A stretch of 5,324 nt of DNA from Desulfuromonadales bacterium (GTDB lineage Bacteria; Desulfobacterota; Desulfuromonadia; Desulfuromonadales; BM103). Location: assembly GCA_029859485.1 (NCBI GenBank), contig JAOUDB010000210.1:1-5324 (forward strand). The letters run 5' to 3'. The position numbers and the translations under genes are program-made. The notes beneath the pieces were generated by a model, which was not told the DNA's origin, did not search any database, and was given only the letters and a program-made list of their open reading frames with translations. How positions within the stretch are numbered: the first letter of the stretch is position 1; every line of letters starts with the position of its first letter. Of the stretch, positions 1-5,247 are shown one piece after another.

Positions 1-49
1 CCCCTGGCATGCCGATCAGAATGATGTTCAGTGCGCAATCAATTCGCAT
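1..49 (-). CDS. P-loop kinase N-terminus, probably shikimate kinase family (partial)
   Basis: Sixteen codons are visible reading leftward from an ATG at 49-47, giving MRIDCALNIILIGMPG before the window edge. A hydrophobic beta strand (NIILIG) running into G-M-P-G is how a Walker A loop begins (expected to continue as x-GKS/T). The wording NIILIGMPG is typical of AroK-type shikimate kinases, which phosphorylate shikimate in aromatic amino acid synthesis in the cytoplasm. The lysine and serine/threonine of the loop lie outside the window, so another P-loop kinase or NTPase remains possible. An in-frame TAA stop at 70-68 bounds the start region. No good Shine-Dalgarno sequence precedes the ATG, so the true start could be a few codons further in. 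It is transcribed in the same direction as the quinone oxidoreductase gene, but a terminator lies between them, so it needs its own promoter. Confidence 0.5.
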   Translation of the reverse strand, partial: MRIDCALNIILIGMPG

Positions 50-70
50 GCAACAAAAATTGCCTGATTA

Positions 71-85
71 TTGACTCGGGGTCAA
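71..85. promoter_or_regulatory. TTGAC-N5-GTCAA dyad upstream of the kinase start
   Basis: TTGAC and GTCAA form a perfect 5-base inverted repeat around TCGGG, 22 bases upstream of the leftward kinase ATG. On the minus strand the TTGACC could serve as a -35 element, but the sequence 17 bases further on (CAATTT) is a poor -10. It may be an operator half-site pair or a promoter part. This is inference from position and symmetry only. Confidence 0.25.
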
Positions 86-135
86 CTGTAGAATGTTTGT
101 TTGTTACTGAATTGGCTTGTTTAAAATTCGTATGA

Positions 136-159
136 GTGTTCACTTGAGAACACCAAGTG
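136..159. repeat. Two overlapping, mutually exclusive inverted repeats
   Basis: GTGTTC (136-141) pairs with GAACAC (148-153). CACTTG (141-146) pairs with CAAGTG (154-159). The two 6-base stems share bases, so only one could form at a time in single-stranded nucleic acid. They lie about 90-110 bases upstream of the leftward kinase start, in a stretch (50-238) where I see no gene. They could be an operator or a small switchable leader structure. The loops are short (6-7 bases) and no poly-U follows, so a classical attenuator is not supported. Confidence 0.3.
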
Positions 160-238
160 GCTGAAATAATCTAGAGAGCAGTTCACGCCGAAGAGTCGTT
201 TGAGTGATGTGATCAAGATCCAAATTTCTAAAAACAAA

Positions 239-269
239 AGCGCCGCACCCTGTTCAGGGTTGCGGCGCT
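239..269 (-). terminator. Rho-independent terminator of the quinone oxidoreductase gene
   Basis: AGCGCCGC (239-246) plus ACCCT (247-251) pair with AGGGT (256-260) and GCGGCGCT (262-269) around the loop GTTC, with one bulged T at 261. On the minus strand the GC-rich 13-pair stem is followed by TTTTGTTTTT (238-229), a proper U-tract. It lies 38 bases past the stop codon of the leftward gene. On the plus strand the tail is only TTTGTGTC, so leftward termination is favoured. Confidence 0.9.
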
Positions 270-307
270 TTGTGTCACTTTGGTTCTAACCTAGTCGTCT
301 TCAGACG

Positions 308-1300
308 TTAGTCTTCCGCGATCTTGAGCACGATTTTGCCGAAATGTTTATCTTCTTCCATCATCCGGTGCGCTTCTACGACCTCATCGATGGTAAATAC
401 TTTTTCAATAATCGGTACGATGGTGCGGTCGGCGAACTTGGGCAACGCGCGCCGGGTGAACTCGGCAACAATTTCGGCTTTCTCAGGGACTGGACGGGAA
501 CGAAGTACCGAGCCGATAATCTGTTGGCGCTTGACCATCATCAAGGCAAGGTTGAGTTCAGCCTTGATGCCGCTGATCACACCGATGCTGACCATTTTCC
601 CCTTGTAGCCGAGGGATTTCATGTTCGGACCGAGGTATTTGGCGCCGACGTGATCGAGGATCAGATCGACCCCTTTCTTCTTGGTGTATTCCTTGACGAT
701 TCCTGTGAAGTCCGGATTCTCCAGGTAGTTGATGACCAGGTCTGCGCCGAGATCACTGACCCGATCCATTTTCGATGGATGGGCGGTGACAATCAACTTG
801 CTGTTCGGAGTGAGGGCTTTGCTGAGCTGGATGGCCGCAGTGTTGACGCCACCGCCACCGCCGTGGAGGATTGCGGTCTGGCCGTCCTGGAAGTCGCCGA
901 TCATAAAGACATTGAGGAATGCCGTGATGTAGGATTCACAGACGCAGGCGGCTTCTTCGAAACTCATGCTTTCGGGGATGCGCATCAGGTGACTGGCGTA
1001 GGCTACGGCATATTCTGCATAGCTGCCGCCGCCCACCAGGCTGATGACCCGCTCGCCTACTTGCCAGCCTTCTACGCCCGGACCAATTTCTTCGATAGTT
1101 CCAGAAACTTCGAGACCGAGGATTTCCGAATCGCCGGGAGGGGGTGGGTAGTTTCCCGCACGTTGCACCAGGTCGGGGCGGTTGATCGATGTGGCAACGA
1201 CCTTGACCAGAACTTCACCTTCTTTAGGTGAAGGCTTCGCGATTTCGCCAACTTTAAGAACCTCAAGGCCACCGAATTCATCCATCAAAACAGCTTTCAT
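308..1300 (-). CDS. Zinc-independent NAD(P)H quinone oxidoreductase, PIG3/QOR-like (MDR superfamily)
   Basis: The 330-residue protein has the length and order of the medium-chain dehydrogenase/reductase quinone oxidoreductase family. It has an N-terminal GroES-like domain (about 1-120) and a Rossmann cofactor domain (about 125-270). SINRPDLVQRAGNYPPPPG at 38-56 and LGLEVSG at 61-67 are hallmarks of the PIG3/TP53I3-type branch. The zinc-binding GHE segment of true alcohol dehydrogenases is replaced, so it should be zinc-free. The cofactor loop is HGGGGGVNTAA (146-156), where family members usually have a glycine at the position of Asn153. Family knowledge predicts NADPH-dependent reduction of quinones or similar electrophiles in the cytoplasm; the real substrate is not shown. 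The ATG at 1300 is chosen because a strong GAGGAG lies 8 bases upstream. It has its own promoter and terminator, so it looks monocistronic. Confidence 0.92.
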   Translation of the reverse strand: MKAVLMDEFGGLEVLKVGEIAKPSPKEGEVLVKVVATSINRPDLVQRAGNYPPPPGDSEILGLEVSGTIEEIGPGVEGWQVGERVISLVGGGSYAEYAVAYASHLMRIPESMSFEEAACVCESYITAFLNVFMIGDFQDGQTAILHGGGGGVNTAAIQLSKALTPNSKLIVTAHPSKMDRVSDLGADLVINYLENPDFTGIVKEYTKKKGVDLILDHVGAKYLGPNMKSLGYKGKMVSIGVISGIKAELNLALMMVKRQQIIGSVLRSRPVPEKAEIVAEFTRRALPKFADRTIVPIIEKVFTIDEVVEAHRMMEEDKHFGKIVLKIAED

Positions 1301-1308
1301 ACAGTTTT

Positions 1309-1314
1309 CTCCTC
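1309..1314 (-). promoter_or_regulatory. Ribosome binding site of the quinone oxidoreductase
   Basis: GAGGAG on the minus strand, 8 bases before the ATG, is a near-consensus Shine-Dalgarno sequence and fixes the start at 1300. Confidence 0.85.
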
Positions 1315-1323
1315 TATTTAAAG

Positions 1324-1351
1324 GTTATTACTTGATCGTTGGTCATGTCAA
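1324..1351 (-). promoter_or_regulatory. Sigma-70-type promoter of the quinone oxidoreductase
   Basis: On the minus strand a perfect -35 TTGACA (1351-1346) is followed after 16 bases by AATAAC (1329-1324), which matches the -10 consensus at 4 of 6 positions. Transcription would begin near 1317, leaving a leader of about 17 bases that contains the GAGGAG site. It sits just inside the left edge of the ACGCAAAG repeat element. Confidence 0.65.
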
Positions 1352-1365
1352 AAGCAGAGCAGAAC

Positions 1366-1510
1366 TTTAACGCAAAGACGCAAAGGCTTCAAGTATGACG
1401 CAAAGGGAAAATCTGACATGTCATTGTTGGATAAGCCAGATCAGGGTTAAGCTTTAGCACTTAAGTCTTTCTTTGCGTATCGATATTATTCTTTGCGCCT
1501 TTGCGTTAAA
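1366..1510. repeat. Symmetric inverted repeat of six ACGCAAAG units
   Basis: The left arm TTTAACGCAAAGACGCAAAG (1366-1385) matches the reverse complement of the right arm (1491-1510) at 19 of 20 positions. Each arm also carries a third unit after exactly 12 unrelated bases: ACGCAAAG at 1398-1405 on the left and CTTTGCGT at 1471-1478 on the right. The units therefore start at mirror-image spacings of 8 and 20 bases, although the 12-base spacers differ in sequence. The centre contains the perfect palindrome TGACATGTCA (1414-1423). In a minus-strand transcript the single arm mismatch becomes a G-U pair, so a long hairpin could form. The element begins 3 bases after the response regulator stop and ends about 15 bases before the next promoter. 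From memory, ACGCAAAG-rich motifs recur between genes in several bacterial genomes; the copy number here is unknown. Confidence 0.8.
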
Positions 1511-1512
1511 AA

Positions 1513-2223
1513 CTACCCGTGCTCAGGTTTTCGCACAAACCGATACCCTCGTCCGCGCACCGTGAGGAAATGTTTCGGATTGGCCGGATCCTCTTCGAAG
1601 TACTTGCGGATTCGGACAATGAAGTTGTCGAGTGTGCGGGTTTCAGTGTCTTCAGCCATACCCCAGACTGATTTTAACAAGGTCGCCCGGGTCAGGGTTT
1701 CCCCTTCATTGCTGAAAAATATAGCCAACATGCGACCTTCGAGCTCGGTAATCCTGATCCTGCCTTTTGTGGTTTCTGCCGCCAGGTTGTTCAGGTCGAT
1801 GAGGTTGCTGCCGAACTGGTAGTCCTCTGTTTTTATCTGTGAGGGCTTATACCATGCTGAACGGCGTAACATGCCACGAATGCGCAAGAGGAATTCATCG
1901 AGGCTGAACGGCTTGGTGAGATAGTCGTCGGCCCCTTCTTTCAGACCGCTGACTCGATCCTGCTCTTCACCCAGGGCTGTAAGCATGAGGATCGGCAGTT
2001 GTGGATGGGTTTTGCGCATCTCTCTGCAGAGGTCAAAACCATGACTGTCCGGAAGCATCAGGTCGAGAACCACCAGGTCGAAAGACTGGCGACTGAAGGC
2101 GTCCATTGCAGTGGCGCCTGTTTCGGTATGAGTGATCAGAAAACCTTCAAGCTCAAGGTTGAAGATGATGCCCTGGGCGATGTGCTTTTCGTCTTCGACG
2201 AGGAGGATGTGTGGTTTCTTCAT
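1513..2223 (-). CDS. OmpR/PhoB-family response regulator
   Basis: The 236-residue protein is a DNA-binding response regulator. The receiver domain (about 5-118) has the acidic pair E10/D11, the phospho-accepting Asp54 in VVLDLMLP, the switch residue Thr82 and aromatic Tyr101, and the conserved Lys104-Pro105. The C-terminal winged helix (about 135-232) shows the recognition-helix segment TRTLDNFIVRIRKYFE and the wing motif TVRGRGYRFV. Once phosphorylated by its kinase it should bind direct-repeat sites and control transcription; its targets are not shown. Its ATG overlaps the kinase stop codon (ATGA, 2223-2220), with AGAGG just upstream inside the kinase gene. The two are therefore translationally coupled and very likely a cognate pair. 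No hairpin with a U-tract follows the stop; the ACGCAAAG repeat lies immediately downstream and may shape the transcript end. Confidence 0.95.
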   Translation of the reverse strand: MKKPHILLVEDEKHIAQGIIFNLELEGFLITHTETGATAMDAFSRQSFDLVVLDLMLPDSHGFDLCREMRKTHPQLPILMLTALGEEQDRVSGLKEGADDYLTKPFSLDEFLLRIRGMLRRSAWYKPSQIKTEDYQFGSNLIDLNNLAAETTKGRIRITELEGRMLAIFFSNEGETLTRATLLKSVWGMAEDTETRTLDNFIVRIRKYFEEDPANPKHFLTVRGRGYRFVRKPEHG

Positions 2224-3182
2224 GAGGCCTCTGTTGTCGACGCTGATCTTGTGAGGGGGAGGGTGATCCTGAAGGTTGTCCCCTGGCCCTGGCCTTGACT
2301 TTCAACTTTGACCTGGCCGTGATGGCGCAGGATGTTGGCATGTACGATGAACAGTCCGAGGCCGGTGCCGCGGATATTTTCGTTTTTGCGACGCACGCGA
2401 TAGAAAATGTTGAAGATTTTTTTCTGGTCGTTAAGTTCGATACCGCGGCCGTGGTCGGTAAAGACAAGATAACAGTGATTCTGGTCGCTGCTTAAAGAGA
2501 TCATGATTTCCGGAGACTGGTCGGAATAGAGGACCGCGTTTTCCAGCAGGTTACGTAAAACGGTTTCCATCGCGTCCTGGTCTATTGCGGCGAAAATTCC
2601 AGGCTTGATGTCGAGTGATAACTTGCCGGCCTTGGGCAGGGTAAATTGACGATCCCGGAAATACTTCTCGACAAAGGCACTGAAATCGATCGATTGGAGT
2701 TCGAGCCGCCAATGCTTCTGACCGACCCGGTTAGCCGACAGCAAGTTGTCGATCAGACCGTTGAGCCGGTTCGCATCGCTTAGCATGGTCTCCACAAAGG
2801 GAGCCATCTGCTCCGGTGAGGGCTGGTGGCGTCGTACTGTTTCCAGGTGCAGTTGCAGCGAGGCCAGCGGTGATTTGAGTTCGTGGGTCACCTGGGAGAT
2901 AAACTGGCGTTGCTCGCGAACCAGGGAGGATTGTTTGCGCCAGTACAGGAAGATGACGTAAACGCCGACCAGTATGGAGACGAGCAGCAGCAACCCTTCT
3001 GTCAGGATCAACCAGTCAGGTCCACCAACCAGAAGCTCTGGGCTGTATTCTTCGGCCAGTGCTCTCAGCTTGCGGTGATTGCCGAGAAACCAGTTAAGCC
3101 AGACAATCACTGCGAGCACCCAGGCGACCTGGATGCCGATGAAAGCCATGAGCGGATTAAATATACGTTTCAGCCAGTTCAT
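2220..3182 (-). CDS. Short membrane sensor histidine kinase
   Basis: From ATG 3182 the protein is 320 residues. Two membrane segments (about 11-33 and 58-80) flank an outside loop of only about 24 residues, and no HAMP or PAS domain is visible. The dimerisation/phosphoacceptor helix carries FISQVTHELKSPLASL with His100. The ATPase domain shows the N box (RNLLENA, N211/N215), G1 (DHGRGI, 243-248), F box (IFNIFYRV) and G2 (GTGLGL, 272-277), so it should be active. It likely senses a membrane signal or a partner protein, since the outside loop is too small for a ligand domain. An upstream in-frame TTG at 3218 would add 12 polar residues, but ATG 3182 puts the first membrane segment in the usual place. 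The ribosome site before it is weak (GATGGG). It is first gene of the operon with the response regulator, overlapping it by 4 bases. Confidence 0.93.
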   Translation of the reverse strand: MNWLKRIFNPLMAFIGIQVAWVLAVIVWLNWFLGNHRKLRALAEEYSPELLVGGPDWLILTEGLLLLVSILVGVYVIFLYWRKQSSLVREQRQFISQVTHELKSPLASLQLHLETVRRHQPSPEQMAPFVETMLSDANRLNGLIDNLLSANRVGQKHWRLELQSIDFSAFVEKYFRDRQFTLPKAGKLSLDIKPGIFAAIDQDAMETVLRNLLENAVLYSDQSPEIMISLSSDQNHCYLVFTDHGRGIELNDQKKIFNIFYRVRRKNENIRGTGLGLFIVHANILRHHGQVKVESQGQGQGTTFRITLPLTRSASTTEAS

Positions 3183-3247
3183 AGGCCCATCTTTACCATT
3201 ACAGACGCTATGCGACAAGTGGAAGTGCAGAATGTTTTTACAGAATT

Positions 3248-3277
3248 ATTACAAAGTGACCAATGAACCTTTGTTAA
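3248..3277 (-). promoter_or_regulatory. Candidate promoter of the histidine kinase/response regulator operon
   Basis: On the minus strand TTAACA (3277-3272; 5 of 6 to the -35 consensus) is followed after 18 bases by TGTAAT (3253-3248; 5 of 6 to the -10 consensus). A start near 3241 would give a leader of about 60 bases to the ATG at 3182. Two similar heptads spaced 11 bases apart, TTGTAAT (3254-3248) and CTGTAAA (3243-3237), overlap and follow the -10. That is the usual spacing of OmpR-family half-sites, so self-repression is conceivable but unproven. Confidence 0.5.
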
Positions 3278-3299
3278 ATTGAGCGATGATTATGGCACT

Positions 3300-3314
3300 T
3301 ATTGCGGAGCAATA
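3300..3314 (+). promoter_or_regulatory. Small hairpin just upstream of the flavoenzyme ribosome site
   Basis: TATTGC (3300-3305) pairs perfectly with GCAATA (3309-3314) around the three-base loop GGA, ending 11 bases before the AAGGAG site. It is a 6-pair stem in an AT-rich leader. It may affect mRNA stability or may be chance. I found no convincing -35/-10 pair for the rightward gene in the divergent region. Confidence 0.3.
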
Positions 3315-3325
3315 TTTCAATATTT

Positions 3326-3331
3326 AAGGAG
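3326..3331 (+). promoter_or_regulatory. Ribosome binding site of the nitronate monooxygenase-like gene
   Basis: AAGGAG lies 5 bases before the ATG at 3337, a near-ideal Shine-Dalgarno sequence and spacing that decides this start. Confidence 0.85.
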
Positions 3332-3336
3332 CGAAT

Positions 3337-4410
3337 ATGCGCATCGGTAAACATGAAGTCACTTATCCCCTGATTCAGGGCGGCATGGCCGTGCGTGTTT
3401 CAGGACACCGCCTGGCTGGTCACGTTGCTCGTTGTGGCGGCGTCGGCCTTGTGGCGTCTGCCGGTATCGCCCTGAACGATCCCCAGTACACCGGTGACAA
3501 CTACTTCGCCATAGAGCCTCAGTCTCTCAAGGATGAGCTGGCAAAGGCTTACGCGATTGCCCCTGATGGTGTGATCGGTACCAACTGCATGGTCGCTGTA
3601 ACCGACTATGCTGCGCTGGTCAAGGCTTCTTGTGAAGGCGGTGCCAAGCTGATTGTCAGCGGTGCCGGATTGCCGATGAACCTGCCGGAGTTAACCGCTG
3701 AATGGCCTGATGTTGCTCTGGTGCCGATTGTTTCTTCAATCAAGGCCGCCGAGTTGGTCGCCCGGAAATGGCACAAAGCTTACGGCCGCCTCCCCGATGC
3801 CGTGGTCGTAGAAGACCCCGATACGGCCGGTGGCCACCTCGGTGAAAAGCTGGAAAAGATTGGCACCGGCGAGTACGACCAGTATGCGACGGTTCGTGGG
3901 GTTAAAGAGTATTTCCGTGACAAGTGGAACCTCCATATCCCGATTATTGCTGCCGGCGGTGTCTGGGATCACGAAGATTTCCAGCATGCCATGGAGCAAG
4001 GTGCCGATGGCGTTCAGATGGGTACCCGTTTTGTCTGCACTGAAGAATGTGATGCCGATGATGCGTTCAAACAGGCGTACCTGGATTGTAGCAAGGAGGA
4101 TATAGGCCTGCTCATGAGTCCGGCAGGCTTGCCGGGAAGAGCCCTGATTCGTAATGTCGAAGCGATTCGTGAACGTGACCTGGTGATGACACCTACCTGT
4201 CCGACCGGCTGCCTGCGTAAGTGCGCATACAAGTCTTCAGGGGAGCGCTTCTGTATCGTGCATGCTCTTGACCGCGCCCAGCGCGGGGACACAGAAACCG
4301 GGCTGGTCTTTTGTGGCACCAACGCCTGGAAGGCAACAAAGATCGAAACCGTGGCCGGAATCTTTGCTGAGTTTTTTCACGGCGAGGCGACACAGGCGGC
4401 GAGTCATTAA
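3337..4410 (+). CDS. FMN-dependent nitronate monooxygenase / FabK-like flavoprotein
   Basis: The 357-residue protein is a TIM-barrel flavoenzyme of the nitronate monooxygenase (2-nitropropane dioxygenase) family. The N-terminal strand LIQGGMAVRVSG (12-23), the glycine-rich AGGHLG (164-169, with His167 at the usual catalytic-base position) and the FMN phosphate region AAGGV (205-209) with GADGVQMGTRF (222-232) are all present. Members either oxidise alkyl nitronates or, in FabK-like branches, reduce enoyl thioesters or quinones. The motifs seen do not separate these, so the substrate is left open. The C-terminal part has a dense cysteine cluster, C288-X3-C292-X3-C296-X9-C306, with further cysteines at 234, 238, 251 and 326. 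It is divergent from the histidine kinase operon across 154 bases and has no co-directional partner, so it appears to be a single-gene unit. No clear terminator follows. Confidence 0.9.
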   Translation: MRIGKHEVTYPLIQGGMAVRVSGHRLAGHVARCGGVGLVASAGIALNDPQYTGDNYFAIEPQSLKDELAKAYAIAPDGVIGTNCMVAVTDYAALVKASCEGGAKLIVSGAGLPMNLPELTAEWPDVALVPIVSSIKAAELVARKWHKAYGRLPDAVVVEDPDTAGGHLGEKLEKIGTGEYDQYATVRGVKEYFRDKWNLHIPIIAAGGVWDHEDFQHAMEQGADGVQMGTRFVCTEECDADDAFKQAYLDCSKEDIGLLMSPAGLPGRALIRNVEAIRERDLVMTPTCPTGCLRKCAYKSSGERFCIVHALDRAQRGDTETGLVFCGTNAWKATKIETVAGIFAEFFHGEATQAASH

Positions 4411-4469
4411 GTATTGTCCCCATAATCATTTCAGAGAGGCAGCCTTCGGGTCGGCCGATTGGCGAAAGT

Positions 4470-4489
4470 GCGTTAGAGAGTTTTAACGC
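4470..4489. repeat. Hairpin GCGTTA...TAACGC downstream of the flavoenzyme gene
   Basis: GCGTTAGA (4470-4477) pairs with TTTAACGC (4482-4489), one G-T pair included, around a GAGT loop. It has no adjacent U-tract on either strand, so it is not a convincing intrinsic terminator. The TTTAACGC arm equals the outer end of the ACGCAAAG element at 1366-1510 and it overlaps the stop codon of the leftward fragment at 4483, so it might be a degenerate relative of that repeat. Confidence 0.35.
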
Positions 4490-4734
4490 CCAAGGTATTT
4501 ATACGTCTCGGTCGTTTTTTTGTCAGAAATTGCCAAAAAGGACTTTGATCCGGCAAAAACTCTCGCCTTTTGAATAGTTGACTTAAAACGTACCATTGAT
4601 TTTGTCGGGAAAAATTTCTCCCACGCTTGTGTGGTTTCTGCACTTTCCATCGCAATGTCGACTCGATGACGAGGCACTTCCTCAAACAGACCGAACATTA
4701 TACAGAGGTTTCGAATGCCCTTGTTTTCAAGCAA
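4483..4734 (-). pseudogene. Coding-like fragment of unknown family, probably a gene remnant
   Basis: An open frame of up to 83 codons runs leftward from a TTG at 4734 to TAA at 4483. I do not recognise the family. The product is soluble-looking, with segments such as GLFEEVPRHRVDIAMESA and TTQAWEKFFPTKS, and ends KYLGR. The amino-acid mix and GNN-rich codons resemble a real protein more than noise. However, a TGA lies two codons before the TTG (4740-4738). Neither the TTG nor the later in-frame ATGs (4698, about 4642) has a Shine-Dalgarno sequence. It faces the flavoenzyme gene tail-to-tail and abuts, head-to-head, a pilus ATPase remnant that is itself broken. The best reading is the 3' part of a lost gene, but a small intact gene or a chance frame cannot be excluded. 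Confidence 0.35.
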
Positions 4735-4753
4735 TGATCATGCTTTGATTGCG

Positions 4754-5221
4754 GTGGATGTTCTCTGCTGATTGGCGAGATGCTCGATCGTGAGAGCATT
4801 GCCATTGCCCTGGAAGCAGCTGACGCCGGTCACCCTGGTGCTGAGCAGTATGCACGCTAAAAACTCGGTTATGGCGATCAACCGGATTGTTGATGTTTTC
4901 CCCGCCGAGAGTCAGCAACAGATTCGCGTGCAGCTGGCAGACAACCTAATGATGGTGCTTAACCAGCGCTTGGTGGAACGCAAGGATGCCAAAAGTCGGG
5001 TTTTGGCGTACGAAAAGCTGGTCAATAGCTATTGCGTGGCGAATCAGTTTCGAGAAGGCAAGGAGCATCAGATCCGCAGTATCCTGCAGAGTGGCTCGGA
5101 GGATTTCTCTTCACTCGACATGCATCTGGCTCAGCTGTATCCTAGTGGCAATATCACCAAGGGGAAAGCCATGCATTATTGCCGGGATGCCAAGGCCCTC
5201 AAGGAGCTGCTTGCGCGCTAA
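4754..5221 (+). pseudogene. Truncated, frameshifted PilT-type pilus retraction ATPase remnant
   Basis: The reading VDVL (4754-4765), then LIGEMLDRES...ADAGH (4768-4833), then LVLSSMHAKNS...ELLAR (4835-5221) reconstructs the C-terminal half of a PilT/PilU-like ATPase. It contains a Walker B region (DVLLIGEM, with Glu), the His-box counterpart (SSMHA), NRIVDVFPAE, VQLADNL, a GMI-like SRVLAYEKL and REGKEHQI. Two indels break it. An extra CT near 4763-4767 and an extra C in the CCC at 4833-4835 sum to three bases, so the outer frames agree. About 155 residues remain of the roughly 350 usual, and the N-terminal domain and Walker A are absent, so no hexameric motor can be made. An intact frame from a TTG at 4772 exists, but its first about 20 residues are out of frame. 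Assembly error could explain the indels but not the missing 5' half. Confidence 0.75.
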
Positions 5222-5247
5222 CCAGCATTGAAGGATAACTGAATTCC

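Noticed and set aside
296..310. Short palindrome CGTCTTCAGACG at the quinone oxidoreductase stop
   Set aside because: The loop would be only two bases and the stem about five. The strong terminator at 239-269 already accounts for transcript ending.
344..1231. Long rightward open frame of 295 codons opposite the quinone oxidoreductase
   Set aside because: It is the antisense shadow of a well-supported gene, with no family motifs and no ribosome binding site.
2280..2300. GGCCAGGGCCAGGGG repeat giving QGQGQG in the kinase C-terminus
   Set aside because: It lies in the variable loop before the last strand of the ATPase domain, where relatives also have Gly-rich linkers; it is too short to be meaningful.
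3237..3254. A Pho box (CTGTCAT-like repeats) before the kinase operon
   Set aside because: Two heptads match at only 5 of 7 positions and no third copy follows. They lie over and after the -10 rather than in the activating position, so naming the pair PhoR/PhoB is not supported.
3293..3306. Sigma-54-like TGGCAC...TTGC upstream of the flavoenzyme gene
   Set aside because: Only 8 bases separate the GG and GC elements instead of 10, which is incompatible with sigma-54 recognition.
4438..4460. A terminator with a TTCG loop after the flavoenzyme gene
   Set aside because: Only about three pairs flank the TTCG before mismatches, and no U-tract follows.
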